From NCBI GenBank assembly GCA_028279505.1, contig JANQNP010000018.1, positions 38,811 to 102,810 on the forward strand: a stretch of 64,000 bases of DNA, written 5' to 3'. The stretch is from Dehalococcoidia bacterium. GTDB lineage: Bacteria > Chloroflexota > Dehalococcoidia > UBA2979. Position numbers and translations under genes: made by a program. Positions within the stretch are counted from its first letter, which is position 1, and each line of letters starts with the position of its first letter. Positions 1 to 7,568 of the stretch are shown here, piece by piece. The notes below the pieces were generated by a model. That model did not search any database and was not told where the DNA came from. It worked only from the letters and a program-made list of their open reading frames with translations.

Positions 1-519
1 ACCGGACATCAGGATGAAGCGATCCTCATCCCGCCGGTAGCGTACGAACGCTGGATCTAGATCCCGTATGTAGGTGCTGAAGTTCTTCGGGTCGTATCGT
101 CCGTGGTAGTTGAGCGCTGACCTGAGGTCCTCGACGCCCACCTTGACGTTGAAGCGTTCCCCGAGCCACGGGAGCACCACCGCAAACTCGCGTGTCGTCG
201 CGGCGAAAGCGTCGGGCAACAAAGCGCGAGGCACGTCGAGCGCGACCTTCCCGTCGGAGACATGTGCGATCGCCTGTAATTCGTCGTCGCTGATAGACGT
301 CTCGATCTGCTCACCGCCAACGACGCCACGGACAGGGGAAGCCTGCTCCACTGCTGCCGGGACGTTCGGATGCGTGATGCTCAGCTCCGCGCGGAGCACT
401 TCCTGGAGGACTATGGTTCCTCGCTCTCCATCAAGCTCGAGCTCATCGATCGTCCTCAGCGCGACCGCTACTGCAGCCTTGTACTCCATGAGCTTCGTTT
501 CCAAGTCTGGAGCTATCAT
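1..519 (-). CDS. Hypothetical protein, 3' part outside the window (paralog of the upstream gene)
   Basis: This reading frame is open from an ATG at 519 to the left edge, giving at least 173 residues. The start overlaps the stop of the upstream gene in an ATGA, so the two are probably translationally coupled. I do not recognise a named family. The segment LNYHGRYDPKNF near residue 145 matches LDRHGQYDPTNF near the C-terminus of the upstream product, and both have a helical N-terminal part. They are therefore tandem paralogs that likely share a small winged-helix-like C-terminal module. GC content and codon use look lower than in the rest of the window, which suggests an accessory region. Its function is unknown and its true end is not visible. 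Confidence 0.7.
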   Translation of the reverse strand, partial: MIAPDLETKLMEYKAAVAVALRTIDELELDGERGTIVLQEVLRAELSITHPNVPAAVEQASPVRGVVGGEQIETSISDDELQAIAHVSDGKVALDVPRALLPDAFAATTREFAVVLPWLGERFNVKVGVEDLRSALNYHGRYDPKNFSTYIRDLDPAFVRYRRDEDRFILMSG

Positions 520-1082
520 GCTTCTACCCCTAAGTACGTCTTCACGAGTTCTCTCGCGCGTTCTCTCCCCGGATTGCGCAGCATGAATGTCTTCGACACC
601 TTCGAGTAGCCGATGTGTTGCGGCGGGATCTTCGCGACCTGCTTCGTGAAGTTGGTCGGGTCGTATTGGCCGTGCCGATCTAGCGCTCGCCGCACATCCT
701 TGTCAGTCGTCTCGAGGCCGACGGCCTGTCGGGCGAGTGCTACAACCACCGCGAAATCCCGGACCGCCTCGGATTTCGATTCCGGCAGCAGGCTCGAGTG
801 CACGTTCAGTTCCGGATCGCCCGTCAAGTCGAACAACGCCCTCACATCGTCTGAAGGCACATCAAACTCGGCGCTGAGGAGTTGGGACGAGTCCTTTGAC
901 GGTGCCAGAGTCAACCCGAGGCTCGCATCTGAGTCCGGACTCCTAGGTGGGCCGAGGGCTTGCCCCTCGAGCGACCCTAGCCGGTCGGCCACAAAACGAA
1001 ACGCGCCACCTCGTAGATCCTCGGCGACGCCCGCCTCATCAACGATGCGCTCGGCTTTCTTGAGAATTCCCACGTAGTCCAC
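516..1082 (-). CDS. Hypothetical protein, tandem paralog of the left-edge gene
   Basis: About 188 residues, function not recognised. I chose the GTG at 1082 because AAGGAG lies 6 nt before it. The frame stays open to a TTG at 1133, but that stretch also contains promoter-like TTGACT/TTGACA at 1128-1138 on this strand. The N-terminal half is helical and charged. A Ser/Pro-rich linker lies near residues 45-80. The C-terminal ~100 residues carry ALDRHGQYDPTNF followed by a hydrophobic/basic tail ending in a GRERA..L helix. The same C-terminal module recurs in the gene that follows with an ATGA overlap. The pair resembles two-gene accessory loci in which related proteins work together, but no toxin, nuclease or DNA-binding motif is obvious. 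Confidence 0.7.
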   Translation of the reverse strand: MDYVGILKKAERIVDEAGVAEDLRGGAFRFVADRLGSLEGQALGPPRSPDSDASLGLTLAPSKDSSQLLSAEFDVPSDDVRALFDLTGDPELNVHSSLLPESKSEAVRDFAVVVALARQAVGLETTDKDVRRALDRHGQYDPTNFTKQVAKIPPQHIGYSKVSKTFMLRNPGRERARELVKTYLGVEA

Positions 1083-1286
1083 GGCCCACTCCTTACTCGT
1101 TCTCAGTTTTGATCCTACTGCACCGCTTGTCAAGTCAAGATCGATCAGGTCCGAGAAAGGTGTGATCCCGGGCGATCCGGCAAAGTGCCCACCCCTGCCG
1201 CCGGTGGCGCATCAAGACCAACTTCAGGACGATCTGGACCGAGCTCGCACCCCAATTCCATTGACGAAGGAGACGTGCGCGCGGGA

Positions 1287-1353
1287 CGTGCGCCGCCCTC
1301 GCCGCGCCGACGGGATGCCGGACATGACCATCCGAGCCTTCAGACTACTGGAT
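1287..1353. repeat. 67-bp direct repeat, copy 1
   Basis: The second copy is at 1521-1587 and differs at about four positions. The core contains CCGACGGGATGCCGGACATG followed by ACCATCCGAGCC and AGACTACTGGAT. The copies have the same orientation and lie 234 bp apart, in the gene-poor stretch between the tandem unknown genes and the HAD gene. The intervening 167 bp holds no convincing gene. Possible readings are the att-like ends of a lost insertion, or a duplicated regulatory segment. Confidence 0.85.
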
Positions 1354-1520
1354 TTCGACGTATATGTACTGGTTTCGATGGTATTGCGGACTCGTTTAGC
1401 GATTTTTAGAACACCTTGCTCGCAACGCTGCTAAAGGCTGCCTGAAGGGTTGACGGTCAGGCTCACTTTGACGCCGATCCGCTCAACGTATATCGGCATC
1501 AAGCGCCATCCGCGTGGGGG

Positions 1521-1587
1521 CGTGCGCCACCCTAGCCGCGCCGACGGGATGCCGGACATGACCATCCGAGCCTGTAGACTACTGGAT
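1521..1587. repeat. 67-bp direct repeat, copy 2
   Basis: Second copy of the repeat at 1287-1353, ending about 50 bp from the stop of the HAD hydrolase gene. Apart from the two repeat copies and the promoter-like bases near 1130, the stretch 1134-1638 shows no credible coding region. Its short open frames lack coding character. Confidence 0.85.
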
Positions 1588-1638
1588 CAGAGCTAGATGA
1601 TACGAGATTCGACCCGAAAACGAGGTCGAAGTACCCCT

Positions 1639-2370
1639 TCAGCGGGCCCTGAGCGCTTCGGCAAGATCCACAAAGTCCTCCGCCTCGACGTCGAAGGCGT
1701 CGTCTTCGCGTTTGCCGGGCTGGGGGCGGTCGGGGCCCCACTCGAGGGGGCGGGGGATGTAGGCGGTGCGGAGGCCGTTGGCGGCGGCCGCCCTGAGGTC
1801 GCCGGCGTGGGTGGCGGCCATCATGACCTCGTGGGGTTGGAGGCCGAGGAGGCGGGCGGCGCCGAGGTAGACCTCGGGGTCGGTCTTGAAGTGGCCGAAG
1901 AGCTCGGCGGAGAGGACGGCGTCCCACGGGAGCTTGGCGTACCTGGCCATGTTGACGAGGAGCGCAACGTTGCCGTTGGAGAGCGTAGCGAGGATGTAGC
2001 GCTGCTTGAGGCGGGTGAGGCCCTCGACGGCGTCGGGCCACGGGTCGAGGCGGTGCCAGGCGCGGTTGAGGTTGGCGCGCTGTTCCTCGGCGAGGGGTTG
2101 GAGGCCGTACTTGGGGACGAGGTCTTCGTCGAGGATGGCGCGGTGGAGGGTGTCGAGGGGGGCCCAGGGGCGGGCGCCCTCGCGGACTTCGTTCATGACG
2201 CGGGGGTAGCCGGCGCGCCAGTCGTCGGCGATGGCGGGGGCATCGATGCCCTCGATGTTGGCGGCGGTGAGGGTGGATTCGATTTCAAGGATGACGGAGG
2301 TGCGCCAGTCGACGACGGTACCGAAGACGTCGAAGGTCAACGCTTTGACTTTGCTCATGTCGGTGGACAT
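1639..2370 (-). CDS. Haloacid dehalogenase type II (HAD superfamily hydrolase)
   Basis: 243 residues, the normal length for a type II (L-2-haloacid) dehalogenase. The HAD nucleophile motif FDVFGT places the catalytic Asp at residue 14. LSNGN lies mid-protein, and K-TDPEVY plus a late ATHAGDL segment match the remaining HAD motifs. The C-terminal IPRPLEWG is typical of the 2-haloacid dehalogenase subgroup. The predicted reaction is hydrolytic removal of halide from short 2-haloacids, but many members act on other small substrates, so the substrate is uncertain. No Shine-Dalgarno precedes the ATG. TACCCT lies 7 nt upstream on this strand, consistent with leaderless transcription. It is transcribed alone. 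Confidence 0.85.
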   Translation of the reverse strand: MSTDMSKVKALTFDVFGTVVDWRTSVILEIESTLTAANIEGIDAPAIADDWRAGYPRVMNEVREGARPWAPLDTLHRAILDEDLVPKYGLQPLAEEQRANLNRAWHRLDPWPDAVEGLTRLKQRYILATLSNGNVALLVNMARYAKLPWDAVLSAELFGHFKTDPEVYLGAARLLGLQPHEVMMAATHAGDLRAAAANGLRTAYIPRPLEWGPDRPQPGKREDDAFDVEAEDFVDLAEALRAR

Positions 2371-2470
2371 GAGGGGAAGGGTACGACGCTTCGCGTCGGA
2401 TCGTCGGGCAATCTCAGTTTGCGAGCGCGGTTGTTCGAGGATGGTGTTTCACCGAGGTGGGTGAGTTTTC

Positions 2471-2517
2471 GTTGGGGGCTAGGCCCCCAACACCCCCAGC
2501 CGGGGGCGCTGCCCCCG
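2471..2517. repeat. Two adjacent REP-like hairpins
   Basis: The first hairpin is GTTGGGGGC-TAG-GCCCCCAAC at 2471-2491, with a perfect 9-bp stem. The second is CGGGGGC-GCT-GCCCCCG at 2501-2517, with a perfect 7-bp stem. They are followed by C-rich runs of ACACCCCC type. They sit in the 534-bp gap between two divergent genes, so they terminate neither. They look like the GC-rich extragenic palindromes dispersed in many high-GC genomes. The rest of 2371-2904 holds no gene that I can support. Confidence 0.75.
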
Positions 2518-2904
2518 ACACCCCCGAAACGGCCCTGTGGCCACCGGCAGGTGGGTCGGGTCGCCGGGTCGTGGGCCGCGTCCCCAGGCTGCCTTCTCGG
2601 AGTAGCGAGGTGAGATCGAGGGGTTGGTGAGTCTGCGCCGGAGGCGAATCCGGAGGGCGGCGGTGCCGTGGGCGGGCTGCGGGTGGATGGTCAGCCGGCG
2701 GCGATCGACCGCCCGACGAGTGTGGAACGCGCCCAGATCTGTGCGGGATCGTTCGCCGTTGACACCTCGGGAGGTGGGCTCGCACACTTCGTTCCCCGAC
2801 ATCGGTCGTGCGCTGCCAGGCGGGAGGCGCACGTGTGGGGAATCTGCCGTGCGGTGGGGGCACCTCCGGCGTTACCGAAGTGACGAAGTCCTCGGGAGGG
2901 GTTG

Positions 2905-3153
2905 ATGGCGATCCGCGGCTATGTGCTCGTGGAGACCGAGGTGGGGCGCACCCAGGCGGTGGGTGACGCGATCCGGCATGTGACGCCGGAGCTGGCGCGG
3001 ATCACGGCCGTGGATACGGTGACGGGGCCGTTCGATGTGATCGTGCAGCTGGAGGCGGATGACCTCGACAAGCTGGGTAAGGCGATCACGGAGGATTTGC
3101 AGACGCTGGACGGGGTCCAGCGCACCACCACCTGCCTCTCCGTTAATTTGTAG
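2905..3153 (+). CDS. Stand-alone Lrp/AsnC effector-binding (RAM) domain protein
   Basis: 82 residues starting at the ATG preceded by GGGAGGGG; a TTG lies one codon upstream. The whole protein is one AsnC_trans_reg (RAM) domain. It opens GYVLVETEVGR, has the central VTGPFDVIVQLEADD strand-turn-helix, and ends with GVQRTTTCLSVN. The N-terminal helix-turn-helix of full-length Lrp/AsnC regulators is absent. In that family this domain binds amino acids or similar effectors and forms dimers to octamers. Stand-alone versions are common in high-GC bacteria and may sense ligands or assemble with DNA-binding partners. It stands alone between long gaps. Confidence 0.85.
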   Translation: MAIRGYVLVETEVGRTQAVGDAIRHVTPELARITAVDTVTGPFDVIVQLEADDLDKLGKAITEDLQTLDGVQRTTTCLSVNL

Positions 3154-3297
3154 GACGCTTCGCGGCTGCTAGAGGTCGTTCCAGGCCCAGGTCGCGGCGT
3201 CTCCGTGTTTGCTCACGGACCCCCGAATCGTTCTCGTCTCGCCTCGGCGGCGGTTGGAGTTGGCAGCCTCGGAGCCGCGCGCGGCTAGGATGCCGGG

Positions 3298-3660
3298 ATG
3301 AGCGCCGTGCTTTCGCATCTGTTCATGGAGGTCGGGGACCTGGAGGCCGCGCGGCGGTTCTGGGTGGAGGCGGTGGGGCTCGATCTGCTCGAGGATCGTG
3401 GGCCGTACATCAGGGTCGGAGACGCCGGCGGCGAGGGGTTCACGATCGGGATCGAGGAGACGGCGGAGCCGGCGACGCGCGAGCACGCGGAGATCACGGT
3501 GCGGGTGGATGACCTCGATGCGGCGATCGCGCGGCTGGAGGGGCACGGCGTGGCGATCGAGGAGGGGCCGGCGGATCAGCCGTGGGGGGCGCGGCACGCG
3601 TGGTTCCGCGACCCCGACGGGCGCCGCATGTCGATCTATGGCGACACCACCTCGGTCTAG
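3298..3660 (+). CDS. VOC family (glyoxalase/bleomycin resistance-like) protein
   Basis: 120 residues forming one vicinal-oxygen-chelate unit of two beta-alpha-beta-beta-beta modules. HLFMEVGDLEAARRFWVEAVGL opens the first module. HAEITVRVDDLDAAIARLEGHG and AWFRDPDGRRMSIYGD form the second. The DPDG turn before the last strand is typical of the family. The substrate cannot be predicted. TAGGAT at 3286-3291 ends 6 nt before the ATG and there is no Shine-Dalgarno, so the message is probably leaderless. Confidence 0.85.
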   Translation: MSAVLSHLFMEVGDLEAARRFWVEAVGLDLLEDRGPYIRVGDAGGEGFTIGIEETAEPATREHAEITVRVDDLDAAIARLEGHGVAIEEGPADQPWGARHAWFRDPDGRRMSIYGDTTSV

Positions 3661-3706
3661 CGGTAGCGCCCTCGGATGGTGGCGGGCTGGCCGGAACGGT
3701 CGGGGA

Positions 3707-4063
3707 TCAGGTCGAAGACCTGTGGAGACCTCGGTGGGGGTGCCAGACCCAGGGGTGGCTGCCGGTCTGTTCGGCGCGGATCTGGGCGCGGATGGCGTTG
3801 AAGCGCTCGCGCTCGACGACGAAGCCGACGCGCTTGTGGCCGCCGGGGCGGTTGGTGCGGAAGTAGTCGACGGGGCCGCCATCCTCGACGTAGCGACGGA
3901 GCGCTTCGGCTTCGGCGATGATGTGCTCGCGCTGAGGTGACGACGGGGTGCGGAGCGGTCGAGGTTGCTCCATGTCGGGGTGGATGGCCGACTGCTCGGC
4001 CAGCTCGGATCGGTCGGGCGGGAGTTCGCCGGAGTCTGGGGGAGCGTCGTGGTCGTCCGGCAT
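3707..4063 (-). CDS. Small hypothetical protein behind an SOS-like box
   Basis: 118 residues of unrecognised family. The first ~45 residues are acidic and Pro-rich, probably disordered. Then comes a mixed helix/strand region with ALRRYVEDGGPVDYFRTN and KRVGFVVERERFNAIRAQI, and a Trp/His-rich tail ending HPWVWHPHRGLHRSST. Competing frames on the plus strand read as Arg-rich noise, so this one is preferred, with moderate confidence. A perfect GAAC-ATTA-GTTC palindrome (4078-4091) begins 15 nt upstream of the ATG, where a repressor would block transcription. This suggests damage-inducible expression, which is inference from the motif only. Confidence 0.5.
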   Translation of the reverse strand: MPDDHDAPPDSGELPPDRSELAEQSAIHPDMEQPRPLRTPSSPQREHIIAEAEALRRYVEDGGPVDYFRTNRPGGHKRVGFVVERERFNAIRAQIRAEQTGSHPWVWHPHRGLHRSST

Positions 4064-4077
4064 GGGAGACGCATACT

Positions 4078-4091
4078 AGAACATTAGTTCT
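4078..4091 (-). promoter_or_regulatory. SOS (LexA)-type box, copy 1
   Basis: AGAACATTAGTTCT contains GAAC-N4-GTTC, the LexA operator form known from Gram-positive bacteria and, as I recall, from the Chloroflexota member Dehalococcoides. The identical 14-mer recurs at 28486-28499 in front of another unknown small gene. Here it lies 15-28 nt before the start at 4063. The divergent SDR gene starts 95 nt away on the other side and could also be affected. Confidence 0.6.
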
Positions 4092-4094
4092 TTC

Positions 4095-4114
4095 CTTAGT
4101 GCGAGTGCTAAGTA
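4095..4114. promoter_or_regulatory. Operator-like palindrome shared with 29998-30017
   Basis: CTTAGT-GCG-AGTGCTAAGTA, with arms CTTAG and CTAAG eight bases apart. The same element with a different 3-base centre occurs at 29998-30017, upstream of a wHTH-PAS regulator gene. Here it lies between the SOS-like box and the SDR gene, about 70 nt before the SDR start. It may be the site of a shared regulator or part of a promoter; which one is not decidable from sequence alone. Confidence 0.5.
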
Positions 4115-4185
4115 ACGTCTGACTGACATCGTTTTCACACGGCTGCGCACCGGCGGGTGCGGGGCGAAGAGTAGAGAGGCACGAG

Positions 4186-4938
4186 ATGACCGACCGCTTC
4201 GACATGACGGGCAAGGTGGCGCTGATCACGGGCGGGAGCCGCGGGCTGGGGCGGGCGATGGCCCTCGGGTTTGCCGAGGCAGGCGCAGACGTGGCGATCG
4301 TGAGCCGCAAGATCGAGTCGTGCGAGGAAACGGCGGCGGAGGTGGAAGCCCTCGGGCGGTCGGCGTTGCCGTATGCGTGCCACGTGGGGCACTGGGATGA
4401 GCTGGACGGTCTCGTGACGGCGGTGATCGAGCGGTTCGGGAAGATCGACGTCCTCGTGAACAACGCGGGGATGTCGCCGCTGTATCCGTCGCTGGACCAG
4501 GTGAGCGAGGAGCTGTTCGACAAGGTGGTGGGGGTGAACCTGAAGGGGCCGTTCCGGTTGAGCGCCCTGGTGGGGAAGCACATGAGCGAGGGCGACGGCG
4601 GGTCGATCATCAATGTGTCGAGCACGGCCTCGGTGAATCCGAGCCCGGGATCCGAGCCGTACGGGGCGGCGAAGGCGGGGTTGAACTCGATCACGCGGTC
4701 GATGGCGTACGCGTACGGGCCGACGGTGCGGGTGAACTGCATCATGGCGGGGCCGTTCATGACCGACATCTCCAAGGCATGGGACCTGGAGGCGTTCGAG
4801 CAACGCGCGAAAGAGACGATCCCGATGCAGCGCGGCGGACAGCCCGACGAGGTGATCGGCGCGGCGCTCTACCTCGCAAGTGGCGCGTCGAGCTTCACGA
4901 CGGGGGCGATCCTGGCGGTGGACGGCGGATCGCACTAG
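4186..4938 (+). CDS. Short-chain dehydrogenase/reductase (SDR)
   Basis: 250 residues, the standard length for a classical SDR. The cofactor loop is TGGSRGLG near residues 15-22, and the NNAG motif is near residue 90. The catalytic Ser lies in INVSSTAS, followed by YGAAK supplying Tyr and Lys. The C-terminal SFTTGAILAVDGG strand is typical of FabG-like members. It should catalyse NAD(P)-dependent oxidation or reduction of an alcohol or ketone in the cytosol; the substrate is unknown. GAGAGG precedes the ATG. It is monocistronic, with the SOS-like box and a shared palindrome in its upstream region. Confidence 0.9.
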   Translation: MTDRFDMTGKVALITGGSRGLGRAMALGFAEAGADVAIVSRKIESCEETAAEVEALGRSALPYACHVGHWDELDGLVTAVIERFGKIDVLVNNAGMSPLYPSLDQVSEELFDKVVGVNLKGPFRLSALVGKHMSEGDGGSIINVSSTASVNPSPGSEPYGAAKAGLNSITRSMAYAYGPTVRVNCIMAGPFMTDISKAWDLEAFEQRAKETIPMQRGGQPDEVIGAALYLASGASSFTTGAILAVDGGSH

Positions 4939-5105
4939 ACGCGCGCTCGCGTCGCCTCGGAGGGTGCGCACGCCTCGCGGGGCGCAGGGGACGCGGTGCC
5001 TCGGAAGTGACGCAGGCCTCGGTGGGAGCGCGGAGCGCGGGCGGGTCATCGCCGATGTGATAGCCGGCGCTGCGCGCGGTGGGGGGACGTGGGAAGATTC
5101 GGCGC

Positions 5106-6482
5106 ATGAGATTCATCGCGTTCCTGGTCGTGGCGGCGGTTGCCGTCCTCGTTGGCTGCGGCTCCGATTCCGACTCGACGGCGACACCGACGGAGCCGGC
5201 GGGGGGTGGCGCGACGGCGACGCCGGGCGGTGGTGGCTCTGGTAACGGGGGCGGCGGGAACGTGGGGTCGGGCGGGCTGACGCCGGCGAGTGGGGACGCC
5301 TCGTTCATTGCGGTGATCGATCTGGCGACCGGGCAGGCGACGACGCGCTTCGAGAGCGGCGACGTCTGGAACGCGTGGTTCGAGGACGGCGGCGCAGCGG
5401 TGAACGCGCTCGTGCTGCGCGAGGGGGCGCAACCTCGGACGGTGCGATTTGGCCTCGATGGGTCGGTGCTGACGGACTCCGCGGCGGAGCTGCAGCTGCG
5501 GTTGAACGCGGACGGGACGGCGCGGGCGTTCGGCGGGCCGATCGACGAGACGTTCTTCCGGACGTTCCTCGAGGTGGACGGCGAGCTGGTCGAGCTCGAC
5601 GGAGACCCGACGGTGCTGCCGGTCGGGTTCTCGCCTGAGGGGGATCGCCTGCTCTCCTACGCCGGCATCCCGCCGGCCGCCGAGGGCGAGGCGGCGATCT
5701 TGTACACCGTGCACAGCCTCGACGGGACCGTCGAGACGACGTTCATCAACCGCTTGTCGGCCACGGATCCGGCCGGGAGCCGGGTGGGGTGGTCGCCGTC
5801 CGGACGCTACATCGCGGCGTCGAGCCTCAATGGGTTGACCGCCTACGACACGGAGAACGGCGAGGCGATCGTCCTCGGGGCGAGCGGGAGCACGGAGTGG
5901 TCGCCGAGCGAGGACGCGCTGCTGCTGTTCTCGAGTGCGAACGAGCTGCAGGTCGTGCGGCTGCCGGACCTCGAGCGGGTATCGATCGAGGTGGACACGA
6001 ACGGGGTCGCGGCCAGCTTCGATCCGACGGGGCAGGTGGTCACGGTCAACAACCGCGCGCGGGGGATCACGACGATCTTCGACGCGGTCACCGGCGAGGA
6101 GCTGCTGGCGCTGACCGGGCTCGGCGAAGAGATGAACGTGATCGGGTTCGAGCCGGTGATCATGACCGACGATGGCCTCGCGGTGGCGCTCGAGGGCGCA
6201 CAAACCTGCGAGGGCGTCATGGTGATCCACCCCAGCCTCGGCGTGCGCGGTCAGTGCCTGATCGGCGCGAACCCGCGCTGGGCGCCGGACGCGAGCGCGC
6301 TGGCGTTCACGCGCGGCTCCGAGGTGATCGTCTTCGACATCGAGGCGCTGACGGAGCTGGTCGTCGCCTCGGAGGTGCCGGAGACCGAGGGCGGGACGCT
6401 GGCCCGCTGGAACGACGGCGGGACGCACCTGCTACTCGAGTGGCCGTGGGGCGGCGGGGGCTGGACCGACTCGCTGCCGTAG
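5106..6482 (+). CDS. Beta-propeller (TolB/WD40-like) lipoprotein
   Basis: 458 residues. The N-terminus is a lipoprotein signal (MRFIAFLVVAAVAVLVGC) with the lipobox Cys at residue 18, followed by a Thr/Gly-rich linker to about residue 60. The rest is a series of four-stranded blades with WSPSGRYIAAS, EWSPSEDALLLFS and RWAPDASALAFTR repeats, as in TolB-type propellers. Near residues 365-385 two Cys are held in the block C-x-G-x-x-V-x-H-P-x-LG, then G-x-C-L. That block is also found in a second lipoprotein at 33193-34611, so the two are paralogs. It is probably a surface-anchored binding or scaffold protein. No enzymatic motif is visible. Confidence 0.8.
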   Translation: MRFIAFLVVAAVAVLVGCGSDSDSTATPTEPAGGGATATPGGGGSGNGGGGNVGSGGLTPASGDASFIAVIDLATGQATTRFESGDVWNAWFEDGGAAVNALVLREGAQPRTVRFGLDGSVLTDSAAELQLRLNADGTARAFGGPIDETFFRTFLEVDGELVELDGDPTVLPVGFSPEGDRLLSYAGIPPAAEGEAAILYTVHSLDGTVETTFINRLSATDPAGSRVGWSPSGRYIAASSLNGLTAYDTENGEAIVLGASGSTEWSPSEDALLLFSSANELQVVRLPDLERVSIEVDTNGVAASFDPTGQVVTVNNRARGITTIFDAVTGEELLALTGLGEEMNVIGFEPVIMTDDGLAVALEGAQTCEGVMVIHPSLGVRGQCLIGANPRWAPDASALAFTRGSEVIVFDIEALTELVVASEVPETEGGTLARWNDGGTHLLLEWPWGGGGWTDSLP

Positions 6483-6488
6483 CGCGGA

Positions 6489-7568
6489 TCAACCTCTGGC
6501 AGTGTCGCCGGCGCCGCGTCCGTCAGCACCGGCGGCGGGCCACGAGACGAGCTGGCTCGCGTCGACCTCGACGGTCACGACCGTGCCCGGTTGCAGCTGG
6601 CGGGCGGCGATCTCGTCGACGCCGAGCGCGGCGGTGAGGATCGCGTCGCCGAGGGCGAGGCGGAGCCGCCCCTGACCGTGAGCGCCCTGCACCGCCGTAA
6701 CTCGTGCCTCGTAACCCGCGCTGTCGTCGAGCAGCCCCACCGCCGCGGGCGGCACGGCGACGAGGTGGCCATCCACCATCGAGGTGATCGTAGCCGGGAG
6801 ATCGGCGCGGGCGACGACGGCGTAGCCGAGGAATGTGGCGACCTCGGGCGTGGCAGGCTGGGCGAAGAGGGTGGCGGTCGGGACGAGCTGGGCGGGTGCG
6901 CCGTCAAGCAGCACGAGCGAGCGGTCGGCGAGGAGCCGCGCCTCGCTGTGGTCGTGGGTGACGAGTAGGGCGGTGGTGCCCTCGTCGCGGAGCAGAGCGC
7001 GCAGATCGCCGACGAGCTCCGCGCGGGTCTCGAGGTCGAGCGCGGAGAACGGCTCGTCGAGGAAGAGGATCCGCGGACCGATCGCGAACGCGCGGGCGAG
7101 GCTGACGCGCCGCGCCTCGCCACCGGAGAGCGTGTGCGGCATCGCGCCGGCGAGGTGCGCGACGCCCAGGCGCGCGAGCCACGTCTCGGCGCGGGCGCGC
7201 CGCTCGGCGCGCGGCACCTCGTGGAGCGAGAGCGCGGTCTCGAGGTTGCGACGCACGGTCATGTCAAGCAGCGCGGGTTCCTGGAACACCGTCGAGGTCT
7301 GCCGCCGTAGCCGCACCTGGTCGCGGGCGGTCGCCGGCTCGTCGAAGAGAGCCACCGTGCCCGCCGCCACCGGGAGGAGTAGCGCTGCTGTGAGGAGCAG
7401 CGTGGACTTGCCGGCCCCGTTCGGGCCGAGCACCGCCAGCGTTTCGCCGGCCTCCACCGCGAGCTCGGGGATCTCGAGGACGTCGCGTCGACCACGGCGG
7501 ACACGTACGCCCTGGAGGTGCAGCGCCGGGGCCTCGGCGGGCGGGTTCTGGATCAGCGGATCGCTCAC
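6489..7568 (-). CDS. tupC: Tungstate/molybdate ABC transporter ATP-binding protein
   Basis: 359 residues. The nucleotide-binding domain has Walker A GPNGAGKST (residues ~49-57), a Q-loop in TVFQEP, the signature LSGGE, Walker B LFLDEPFSALD and the switch His in VTHDHSEA. The C-terminal ~110 residues form a TOBE/mop-like oxyanion-sensing region. The GTG start overlaps the permease stop (GTGA), so the genes are coupled. It is the third gene of the transporter operon and should power oxyanion uptake. The solute-binding protein favours tungstate over molybdate as substrate, so the symbol rests on that gene. Confidence 0.8.
   Translation of the reverse strand: MSDPLIQNPPAEAPALHLQGVRVRRGRRDVLEIPELAVEAGETLAVLGPNGAGKSTLLLTAALLLPVAAGTVALFDEPATARDQVRLRRQTSTVFQEPALLDMTVRRNLETALSLHEVPRAERRARAETWLARLGVAHLAGAMPHTLSGGEARRVSLARAFAIGPRILFLDEPFSALDLETRAELVGDLRALLRDEGTTALLVTHDHSEARLLADRSLVLLDGAPAQLVPTATLFAQPATPEVATFLGYAVVARADLPATITSMVDGHLVAVPPAAVGLLDDSAGYEARVTAVQGAHGQGRLRLALGDAILTAALGVDEIAARQLQPGTVVTVEVDASQLVSWPAAGADGRGAGDTARG

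Noticed and set aside
2471..2517. Rho-independent terminators
   Set aside because: The hairpins lie between divergent gene starts and no transcript is expected to end there. They fit dispersed palindromes better.
1597..2613. Long open frame on the plus strand opposite the HAD gene
   Set aside because: Its translation is a Gly/Val/Glu-rich mirror of the minus-strand HAD coding frame with no family resemblance.
4086..4112. HrcA/CIRCE element
   Set aside because: GAGTGCTAA matches the right half-site exactly, but the left half matches TTAGCACTC at only about six of nine positions with wrong spacing. No chaperone gene is near.
4939..5105. CCTCGG/CCTCGA words that seem overrepresented here and across the window
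   Set aside because: They are striking by eye but could follow from GC content and codon use. Without a count against a shuffled background I cannot call them a functional motif.
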